Below, piece after piece: positions 47,701-64,000 of a stretch of DNA of 64,000 nt. How positions within the stretch are numbered: the first letter of the stretch is position 1; every line of letters starts with the position of its first letter. The stretch is from positions 1,264,168 to 1,328,167 of the forward strand of contig JACSVZ010000016.1 in the NCBI GenBank assembly GCA_014706295.1, read 5' to 3'. Both the position numbers and the translations under genes were made by a program. The notes under the pieces were generated by a model that was not told where the DNA came from, did not search any database, and saw only the letters and a list, made by a program, of their open reading frames with translations. This stretch comes from Lycocorax pyrrhopterus obiensis (taxonomy: Eukaryota > Chordata > Aves > Passeriformes > Paradisaeidae).

Positions 47701-50301
47701 AACCCTCTGAGGATTCCCAAGTCGGTATTACAGCACTGCATTTATGGAAGATAACTCCCAATGCTGTTTAATTACATCTCTGACCTCTATACAATTTCCC
47801 ATTATAGACCTCATTCTTACTCCTTTTAAGTCCAATTCAACTCATTCCACAGGAGCAGGATACAAAGAGATCCTTAGCTCTGAAATTTGCATTAGGAAAT
47901 GAGGGGCAAGAAGGGAGCGCACTTCTCCATGGCTTTCAGAAGATTAAACAAGGCAATGAAGTGTGTGACTTCCTTTAAAATCTTCCATTTAAAATCCTGG
48001 TTTCATGAGGCATAGTTATCTTAATGTTTCCTTAGCCATAAAGGAGGAATTGAGAAGGAAGTCTGGACTTCTTGCAAATGCTATAACTATTTTTAAATCT
48101 TACAATTGCCACACAGAAGCAAAGGGTTGGATGGGATCTCAAGTGGTCTTTCCAAGAGGGAAGCAGCTCCATGTAATGCCTAAGAGACACCAGTCTAAGC
48201 CTTCCCTGAAGGACCATGACTCCTCACCTTCTCAAGTACTCTGTTCCCCTGCTTCATTTCTCTTTCTAGTTATGACGTTTCCAGTATCCAAACCTAAACT
48301 CTCCTTGTCAAAGGTAAGGGATTCCTGGTTATCTGCCACATCTGTGCAGAGGAGGACTCAAACACAGCTTCTCCGCAAGTCTACCTCACACTTGCAAAGC
48401 TCATCATCCCTCCCTCCTTCCTCCCTTCCTTTCTCCCTCCATCTTTTACAGCCCAAATAACCCTTCCTTTTGCACCCCCTTGTAAAGCATATTTTCTAAG
48501 CTGATCTCCGTGATCTCCTCCCCAATTCTCCTACAGCTCTATAAAGTGCAACACTCAAAGCTCAGCCCATCAGCCTGGTTTCCTCATCGCTGAGCTGAAG
48601 AGACTAATTAAATTGCACACTTGCCATGCTCCTGGTAATGCATCCCAAAGCGAAGGCTGTGGTTCTAGGTTTGGCTTTTCTGCCACACAAACCTCCCGCT
48701 GCTGACGCACAGGCAGTTTGTGATCCATCCTAATCCCCAGATCCCCCTCTGCAATGTCGCTTCTCCAAGTGCTCCCAGCTCCATGTTTGACTTCCCAGTG
48801 CCAGGACCATTCCCAGATGATTTTGGGTAACATCTCCAGTTGATAAGCACCACTTTGAGCCCTGATCCTGTACCCCAGAGTGCTTATACTCTGTACTCCA
48901 TAAGCTTATATATCTCGATGGTGACCACAAATAACTGAGACCAGGGAAATGTTGGGAAGAATCTAGGTCATAATTTGAGGGCCTTTGTGTTATCAATCAA
49001 ACACCAGTGAGACATCCCTGCCCCTGTGCAGCAGGTACTGTGGCACCTTCTCACACAGCCAGTTGTGCCACACAGTACTCAGGGCACAGACAGAAGAAAA
49101 TCTTTTGTCCTGAACTGCTTTCAAATGAGCCCCAAATCAAGGCAAAATTCCTGAAATGAGTATTTAATTGATGTAAAAGCTTGCATCTAAACAAAAGCTG
49201 GCTTTTGGGGCAGCCTCTTTTCCCCGTGAAACAAAATTTGCAAAAAGTGCGTGTGAAGGGGAATCTGTGTAGGAGACTAAAGTACAACGAGAGATGGCAA
49301 TGGCAATGGATTTAAAAGGAGAATGGGATGTCAGGAGTCCAGAGACACCTTCAGCATCACCAAGTAACCCTCACATAAGGGTCCAGTGTTAACCTTGACC
49401 ATCCAGGCTTTAAGATCTCCAGAACACAACATGACCCAAGTGCATGGCTCCATCACCATTTCCTGACCTCGCATCAACACGCTGCTGGGAAAGCCTGCTC
49501 TTCAAGGCTCTACGTGATTAATTATTCATCAAACTATGTTTGGGCATCCACAGTTCAATCTCAGCCTCCATGATTAGATACATCAGGATCTTGAATACCG
49601 ATATTAAAGTCGTTGGGCACCTTTTCACCAGAGTTGGCTCAACACTGGATTTTGAAGCTATCTGCTATATATAGCCTAAAGCAGTTACCTCTCTGCTCAA
49701 AGGGGTTTATGCCTGTAAAAAGAAAACCATTAGCACCAAGAATGAAGTACCTGGTGCGAAGGACAGTGGTGCCCAGCCAACGCCACAGCCCACCCTCCGG
49801 GCGGCTCACGGGGGCGAGGGGCACTGGGACCCCAGGCCCCGAGAAAACTCTCCGGGCATCGCTGCTACCGCCCCTCCGGGAGCAGCGCCCGAGGTCAGGG
49901 TCCCACTGGGGCCGCCTCGGCACGGACAGCTCCGGGAGAGGGCTGCCTCCGGCCGCGGGACGGGACGGGACGGACAGAACGGGACGGGACGGACAGAACG
50001 GGACGGGACGGACAGAACGGGACAGACAGAACGGGACGGGCGGTGAGGCAGCGCGCGGGGACCGACAGGACATTCGGGACAGCCGGACCGCGCGCCCCCC
50101 GCCCGCTCCCTCGCCCCCTCACTCACAGTGGCACCATCCCAGGTGGCAGCACCAGTGCAGGCGGAAGCAGCGGCCGTGGCTGTGGGTGGCGCAGAGCGAG
50201 AGCCCGTCGCAGGGCTGGAAGTCGGGTCTGCCCGCGCAGCTGCGGGCGAGCGCCTGAGCCTCGTCCAGCTTCTCGCTCTTCGCCGCCGCCGCCCCGCTCA
50301 T
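32208..50301 (-). CDS. C3orf70: C3orf70 homologue (UPF0524 family), complete two-exon CDS
   Basis: Exon 1 is 50301-50127 (58 codons plus one base) and exon 2 is 32761-32208. Joining T|GT restores a Cys codon and gives GWCHC-KYVYQPMTPVEQLP, the conserved junction of the family. The product is 242 aa; human C3orf70 is about 250. The N-terminal region (residues 22-59) holds eight Cys and five His. The middle has conserved blocks such as VSLTEHFLKFA and VKCINGKMCYVQ; the end is Ser-rich then acidic and finishes VIETIETTV. There is no signal peptide or membrane segment. Biochemical function is unknown; zebrafish work links the gene to neural development. The start at 50301 is chosen because MSGAAAAKSEKLDEAQ aligns with the family N-terminus. 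Identity is very secure. Confidence 0.95.
33827..33935 (-). mobile_element. CR1 LINE 3' end, reverse orientation
   Basis: Read on + it matches the inverted avian CR1 terminus: CAGAATGGCTCGCGTTGGGA, GCGACCTTAAAGATCACGGA, GTTCCAATCCCTCTGCCGTG and CTAGACCAGGTTGCTGCAAG. About 110 bases are recognisable; beyond 33935 the similarity is lost. It lies in the sense direction of C3orf70. Confidence 0.8.
41751..41778 (+). repeat. (AGTG)7 tetranucleotide repeat
   Basis: Seven perfect AGTG units in the C3orf70 intron, followed by CAAACACC. Likely polymorphic. Confidence 0.95.
46980..47058. repeat. 17-bp minisatellite, about 4.5 copies
   Basis: The unit CAGCACCCTCCCATCCC repeats with one C/T variant in the third copy. 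The - strand, which is the sense strand of C3orf70, carries regularly spaced GGG runs. Confidence 0.9.
48616..48790 (-). mobile_element. Possible old CR1/L3-like LINE remnant
   Basis: The stretch around CAGTTTGTGATCCATCCTAA and CCCCAGATCCCCCTCTGC resembles the inverted coding part of CR1-clade elements, where a similar valine/lysine/glycine-rich text is followed by AGGTCCTTCTCTGC. Divergent and unverified. Confidence 0.3.
49962..50032. repeat. 19-bp GC-rich minisatellite
   Basis: Three perfect copies of GGGACGGGACGGACAGAAC followed by a 14-base shortened copy, within intron 1 some 100 bases from the C3orf70 donor. Confidence 0.93.
50127..50301 (-). CDS. C3orf70: C3orf70 exon 1 coding part
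   Basis: It encodes MSGAAAAKSEKLDEAQALAR through LHWCCHLGWCH plus the first base of Cys, with donor GTGAGT. It lies in a CpG island. The Cys/His-rich part, with HSHGRCFRLHWCCHLGWCHC at its end, dominates this exon. Confidence 0.94.
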
Positions 50302-50344
50302 GGCGCCGCCGCTCCGCCCGCAGCCCCCGCGCCGCAGCGGCCAG

Positions 50345-50415
50345 AGGAGGAGGAGGAGGAGGAGGAGGCGGAGGAGGTTGAGGACGAGGAGGAGGAGAAG
50401 GAGGAGGAGAAGGCG
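50345..50415. repeat. (GAG)n purine tract in C3orf70 5' UTR region
   Basis: An imperfect GAG array on +, hence CTC/TCC-rich on the C3orf70 strand, lying 45-115 bases before the start codon. It yields a poly-Leu reading in one frame, which I do not consider translated. Confidence 0.85.
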
Positions 50416-50483
50416 CCGAGCCGCAGCGGGGACCGCCCGCCCGCCCAGCGCCGCGGGGGCAGCGCCGCGGGCAGGGCCCGGCC

Positions 50484-50509
50484 GCCCGCCCCGCCCCGCC
50501 CCGCCCCCG
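50484..50509 (-). promoter_or_regulatory. C3orf70: GC-box cluster upstream of C3orf70
   Basis: On the - strand consecutive GGGGCGGGGC motifs form overlapping Sp/KLF sites about 185-210 bases before the start codon. No TATA box is evident, as expected for a CpG-island promoter. The same bases have G-quadruplex potential. Confidence 0.6.
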
Positions 50510-50533
50510 TCCCGCAGCACCGCCCGCGGTACC

Positions 50534-50730
50534 CCGATGGCCGCGTCAGCGATGGCGCTGTCCCCCGATGACCGTGCCCCACGATGGCAGTGCCCTGCGG
50601 TGGCCGTGGCCCCTCATAGCTGTGTCCACGATGGTCGTGCCCCCGATGGCTGTGTGCCCTGGCGGCCGTGTCCCGCGATGGCCGTGCCCCTCGATGGCTG
50701 TGCCCCCCATGGCTGTGTCCCCCGGGTGGG
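50534..50730. repeat. 15-16 bp minisatellite upstream of C3orf70
   Basis: About twelve imperfect copies of a unit like GATGGCCGTGTCCCC, with GATGG-like cores near 50536, 50551, 50567, 50583, 50630, 50645, 50677 and 50693. Spacing alternates between 15 and 16 bases, so it does not keep a reading frame. Confidence 0.85.
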
Positions 50731-50949
50731 TGGGAGGGTGACCCGCGGGCTGCCCTGCGCGGCGAGGTGAGCCGGAACGGCGGCCGAGGGCGCTGCCGGC
50801 AGCTTTGGCTCGCTGTGAGAGTTCTCTGCTTTCCAGAGGCAGCCGGAGCGCACGGGCGGGAGCGGCCACCAGCCCCGGGCGGGTCAGCCCGGCTCCCAGC
50901 AGGTCTGTGGGCCGGCTGCCAGGCTCCCCCGAGCACTCCCCCGGCCATG

Positions 50950-53900
50950 TGGAGCTCCTCTCCAGACACCACCGGGCTTGATAAATGGGATCCGGGCACC
51001 CTGGCACCGGACAGCAGCCTCCGGGGAGCTTGGGCAGCAGGCAAGCAGCCTCGATTACAAGCGATCTGGGGCGCTCCGAGTGTGCAGTTCTTTGCTGTTC
51101 TGTGAGACAGGTGGACACAGATCACCCCTGCGGTGCCAGAGCCAGTGGAGTAGGACACTGAACTGCTTGCACACGTGGCCCGCGGCACAGGCGGGTTTTA
51201 GTTGGTTTTTTTCTTCATGCTACTTAATCTAATTCAGAAACCCATTTCTTTCTAAGCACGCAGTGATTTTAAAAACACTGATAAACTTTGTCTTTCATTT
51301 TGTAAAATAATCAGTAGATATAATTTTGGTTAATAAAGATATGAAAGTGCATTGTTATTTTCCAACAATCATATCTTTAGGCCAAAATTAAAGCTTGGAT
51401 TTATCTTGAGCCGTGTCTACATTTGTTTCCTAAGTGTGGTGGTGGACTTGTTTCCCTGCTATGTTTGAAAGAAAATTGCAGTTTTATTGCTGCTCTGCTG
51501 AGCACTGGGAGTTGAAGTCAGCTTTCTGTTAGAACAGAAATCAAATGGTCATTTTCATAGTCCCTTATCTTTGTACAATACCCAATAGCTCTATGTCAGA
51601 AACAGTCAAAACAGACTTATTTTCCTGTGTTCTCCAGAATATTCCCAGACAGTTCATATGGGCTCTGTCCTTGGATAGATCCCAGAGGTGTCCCCATCCT
51701 GTACACCCTCCTGAAAGTGTGCTGAGAGAACCATTTGCTTCTTGCCAACAAGAAGGGCTTAAGAACAGCCAAGCTGCTGGTCTCTGGCTGTGATCAGCTC
51801 CACACTTTATGGGTCAGACCAAGGGATATGGGTCATAACTGCAGAGCACAGAGTGGCACTGAGGCTTTGAACCACCTCTGACTGTGATCCCTGACTTGCA
51901 GCGCAGACCTGGTCTCTGGCTGCTGGCCCTTCCTGCTCATCCATGGTCCCCTCCTGCAGCATCTCAGTGCCACATTACTGTGTACCAGCTGTGCCCTCGC
52001 CTCCTCGGATCCGGAATGGCTACACCATTAAACTCAGCCTATCTGGGCAGGGGATATGTGCCCCGTTGCACTGAGCAGGGGCTTTGAGCCTCCCTTGGCA
52101 CTGGTCACCAGGAGTGAGAGACCTTCACAGGCCTGTACATTTTAAACGTCTCCAGCATTTATTACACCTGGAAGAGAGTATTCTGACACTCCTGGAGGCT
52201 TATCTGCCTTTGTTTTGCTGAAATCCCACTGAAATCTGCAAACACTTAGGCCCTTGCTCAGCTGTTTGCAAGCAGAGGAGAAACTGATTGCAAATCCAGG
52301 TGTTTCTTTGACACTGTCCTGATGTCCCCATGTTCCCTGGAGCCCACCAGCAGCAAACGAGGGATGCAGCTCAGCTCCCACGAGAACCCTGGTCCAAGGA
52401 GACCTGACACTTCTATCTGCTGGCACAAAGTCCTTCCTCTTCAGCACAGTCTCACCTCCAGAAGTGCTCTCAGACCAGCCTGGGCTGTCAGATCACTTTC
52501 AATTCAAAAGAAATAAGGAAGGTGAACTGCGGGTTACAGAAAGAGGAGTAGGTGTTTCTGGCAAGACCTAAGCACCCCATCCGATTTAGGCGTGTGCTGC
52601 AGGACAGCACTTCTGAGCAGCCTAAGGCAGGGAGCTCTCTGCCTCCCTTTGAAGGGCCGGCGCTGCAGGGACTCTGATCAAAGCTAAGGCAATCCCCCCT
52701 TTGGTGCACTCCCATTCGCTACTGTTTTGCACAATGCCTGTGTCTGAGCAGTTAATGGAGGCATCTGCTGCACTGGCAGAGTTCACCGACTTAATTAAAG
52801 GTATCTAACAATCCTGCAGCTGCATGCAAGAGGCCACGAGTGCTCACAGGGCCGACGCTGAATCTCCTCAGACTGAAAGCGAGCACCCCGCTGTGCAGAA
52901 AGCACAGCCATGCAGCCAGACACCACGTGAAAGCAGAAGCAGGGCCCAAAGATTAAGGATGGACTGGAGCCGGCTCGCACTGTGTGTAGCCGTGGCCTCA
53001 CCGTGCCAGAGAACTGTATAACCTCAGCTGACAGCTTGGAATGGTCAGACATACAGCAAGTGTGCAGAGCTGGGGACATTCCTCTCCTGTAGGGATGGTT
53101 TTACCTGGAAAACATTTTTAACAAATTTTTTGTCACTGAGTGAAAATGGTTAACTGGTTTAAAAAGACAGGTGGGAAAACTAATCCTGTACCAAGTGGTT
53201 ATCAAGTTCTCCTCTGCGCAGGGCTGTGTTCTCTGCTGTTAAATGAAGAAACATGTCACTCATGGGCATATTTCTGGCATCACTGCACATTTGAGCTGAT
53301 GGGGACTATGCAAGGCTGTTAACAACTTACCAAAGAGGCTCACAGAACAGGCTGGTGGTTGCTGCTTGGGCTGCTTGTCAGCAGGCACCAAGGGCTTTGG
53401 ATCAGGCTGCCGAGCACGAGCGGCTGCCCTGCAGGGCTGAGGGCCAAGGAGCTGTGGTCGCCCTTGGGCGAGCTCTGCCCTGCCGGGCGCGCAGCAGGCC
53501 AGAGGCCAGGGCTCCCACGCACTGCCCCCGCCCTCCCGGAGCTGGCAATGCGACCTCGCGGCGGCAGCAATGTCCCCGCTGGCTGCTGGGACGTCAGGCA
53601 GACAGAACGATCGATGCTGGGCTGCTTTGGTCGATGTGAATTTACAAATGAACTTCTGTCAGGAGAGACATTACTGGTGTGAACATCTGTTCCCAGCAAT
53701 TCCTGGGGAGGGAAACGGGCCCATCAAAGGCACGAGCACACAGGTGCTGCGGGTGATGAGAAGCATTTCGGCCCCAGGGTAGAAGCTGGTGAGTCTCTAT
53801 ATCCTGGGATAACATTGCTGCTCCAGAGGAAGGGCACGTCCTCTGCTCCGCAGCCTCCTGCTGCAAGGGAATTGCCCTTTCCCAACTGATCCCCAGTGCG

Positions 53901-55600
53901 GGTGAACACCACGGCACGAGGCACAGGAGAGGGGACGTCAGCCTGGGCAGGGCATCGTGTCCAGAGCTGTCCTGGGGATGACAGGCCCGCCGCCAGCACA
54001 GCCAGCGCTGTTTTGTAACGTGTCACGCAGAGCCTGCTCGCGTGGAAGCAGTGCTTCACCTTTGAGCCAAGCTGGATTGCTCTCAGCTGTGGCACACGAG
54101 TGATTTGGGGCGAACTGCCCCAGTTTGCTGGGCCTAGAGTGACTCCTTGTCCAGTCCTGGAGAAAAATCCTCCCTGGAACCAGGCACTTGGGTTGGCTTG
54201 TAACTCCTGAAGGGTTTCCTGCCCTCAGTTTTGCTCCCTCACCCACTGGTGGACAGGAGTAGACAAAGGGCAGAATAAAACATATTTAGAAAAAAGAGGC
54301 ATGCAGCCTTTTCAGACACAAACTCCTCCAGAAACAGGAAAATTATCTCATTTCACCATGTAAAGAAGCAATGGGGAAAAAACAAAAACCAAGCACATTT
54401 GCTTTTTTTCTGCTATCCCATGTGACACCATATAATCTGTCATTAGATAATCAAAGCAGTTTTATTAAATTAAAATCAAAAGTTAAACGTTCCATGTCCC
54501 TGAGAAGGGAATATGACCACACCAGACTGGACGATACATTCGCTAGACATGTGAAATGGGAGACTTTGTCCCAAAGCATCAAGTGTGGAGCTAGTTTGGC
54601 TCCCTCTCCCTCTGCTCTGCCCTTTGCTAGAGATCTGCCACCTCCCTGCCTGCCTGCAGCAGTGTCCCTGCCTGCACAGCTCTTGTGCTGTGCCCTCCTC
54701 AGTGTACCCTCTGCCCATGTGAAAACCTGGTCAGTGCCAGGCCGTGTTTCAAGCTGGTCAATTAGAGCCTATTGAGCCCCAAGACGTGGTAGCTGTAGTC
54801 AAGCAAGATGCGGGGGGTGATGGCAACACATTTCCACACTGAAGAGATGCCAGAAGATGTTTCTGCTTGGACAAAGCCAGGTGGGGATAATGGCAACAGA
54901 GGATGGAGTCTGGATGCAGAAAGCCAGTCGTGAGCCAACCAACGCCACAGGGCAGGTTAGTCAGGTTGAGGTATTTGTGGCTTTTCTGGCATTTATTAGA
55001 GCCTCCTCTACAGAAGCGAGAAGAGACAGTATCAGGGAACAGCAAGGGACTGCCCCTTGCTCTCTGCCCAGACCTGCTCTCTCCACTTGGTTTGACTTTA
55101 CCTCTGAAGGTGCTGCACCCTTGTGCCATCTGTCCCCCAGCAGCAGGAGGGGAGCAGGTTCCAGCTGGCTGGCTGCAGAAGAGCCAGGGAATTGAGGAGA
55201 GGTGGCTGCACAGGAAAGAACTGAAACAAACTGGGAAATAGGTTGAAGACAGGATTTGGTAGATCTGGCAGGTCTTGGATGAACTATAATTTTCTTGGCT
55301 CCAGCCATGATTTGCATTGTGGGCTGTAAATGCTGCTCCCTGCCTTCCCCAAAGGCAGACTGGGAGAGGAGTACAGATGTGATGACCTGCAGGCAGTGCA
55401 AAATGGGGTGGGACTTTACACAGCAGTGTGGGAAGGCAGTGGGTGAGGCTGGGGCTGAGAGAGAAGGATGGATGAAGGCAGTGGTGACCTGCAGCATGTG
55501 GGGAAATGAGATCAATCATCGGCCAAAGTTATTCCCTGCAAAGGCCCAGGAAGGCCCGTGGCTTTGTTCACGGGCCTGTAGCACTTTGGGTTTGATTGGA
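50950..55600. other. Intergenic region between C3orf70 promoter and EHHADH 3' end
   Basis: No gene is supported. 51200-51520 is AT-rich and may hold a conserved element. 53400-53600 is GC-rich. The 253-codon frame on - at 54758-55519 overlaps other long frames on both strands and has no recognisable domain; part of it could be EHHADH 3' UTR. Confidence 0.5.
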
Positions 55601-55625
55601 AGAGACAGTGCAATTGAAGCACCAG

Positions 55626-55631
55626 TTTAAT
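55626..55631 (-). terminator. EHHADH: Nearest EHHADH poly(A) signal candidate, ATTAAA
   Basis: ATTAAA on the - strand only 23 bases past the stop would give a very short 3' UTR. Canonical AATAAA alternatives lie at 54992-54997 and 54461-54466, giving 3' UTRs of about 0.7 and 1.2 kb. The choice cannot be made from sequence alone. Confidence 0.3.
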
Positions 55632-55654
55632 GAGATCAGCCTCCATCAGAGGAG

Positions 55655-64000
<8,346 letters not shown>

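Larger units (their letters stand above)
32762..50126 (-). other. C3orf70: 17.4 kb intron of C3orf70
   Basis: No further exon or nested gene is supported. Contents: CR1 fragment at 33827-33935 (antisense to window +), a possible older CR1-like remnant near 48616-48790, GTGA microsatellite at 41751-41778, 17-bp minisatellite at 46980-47058, 19-bp minisatellite at 49962-50032, a CpG-rich pocket at 38270-38450, and AT-rich candidate regulatory stretches near 42060-42500 and 46080-46380. Confidence 0.55.
49790..50950. promoter_or_regulatory. C3orf70: CpG island over C3orf70 promoter and exon 1
   Basis: CpG-dense DNA in contrast to the flanks, covering the intron edge, exon 1, 5' UTR and upstream minisatellite. 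Its position over the start codon marks it as the C3orf70 promoter. The exact transcription start is not visible. Confidence 0.75.

Noticed and set aside
50119..50520. N-terminal extension of C3orf70 from an in-frame ATG at 50520
   Set aside because: That ATG is upstream of the GC-box cluster, so probably outside the transcript, and the added poly-Leu text is low complexity; family members start at the Met corresponding to 50301.
50298..51188. 296-codon frame on - across the CpG island
   Set aside because: Its length comes from low stop density and the 15-16 bp minisatellite; its C-terminal part is the poly-Leu and Ala-rich shadow of the C3orf70 leader.
54758..55519. 253-codon frame on -, downstream of EHHADH
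   Set aside because: Ser/Cys/His-rich text without a domain, overlapped by long frames on + and another - frame, no splice or promoter context.

Overview
This is eukaryotic nuclear DNA, most likely from a bird and probably a songbird. Exons are bounded by GT/AG and separated by kilobase introns. The interspersed repeats are CR1 LINE 3' ends; the one near 23.4-23.7 kb resembles a CR1 subfamily common in passerines. The gene order VPS8 - C3orf70 - EHHADH is the conserved vertebrate order of human 3q27. Species assignment is inference. I see no virus-like gene, CRISPR array, operon, rRNA or tRNA, and no undescribed gene system.

Layout: (1) 553-28188, + strand: the last 13 coding exons of VPS8, a CORVET tethering subunit, giving 444 C-terminal residues with a RING-type zinc module, followed by a short 3' UTR with ATTAAA at 28734. 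(2) about 29600-50450, - strand: the whole two-exon coding region of the C3orf70 (UPF0524) homologue, 242 aa. Its start codon is at 50301 in a CpG island, a 17.4 kb intron splits the coding sequence, and the stop is at 32208. A 2.6 kb 3' UTR runs to an AATAAA at 29617-29622. VPS8 and C3orf70 are convergent, with about 0.85 kb between their poly(A) signals. (3) 50.5-55.6 kb: CpG-island flank with minisatellites, then intergenic DNA. (4) 55655-64000, - strand: EHHADH, the peroxisomal L-bifunctional enzyme. Its large last exon (423 residues, ending in the SKL peroxisomal signal) and the final 11 bases of the preceding exon at the right edge are present, separated by a 7.06 kb intron.

The three genes have no obvious joint pathway: endosome tethering, a neural-development gene of unknown biochemistry, and peroxisomal beta-oxidation. 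Linkage is ancestral synteny. The noncoding DNA holds four CR1 fragments, several short tandem repeats (some with G-quadruplex potential) and a few AT-rich, TAATTA-rich blocks that could be conserved regulatory elements. Most other long open frames are chance frames in GC-rich DNA.
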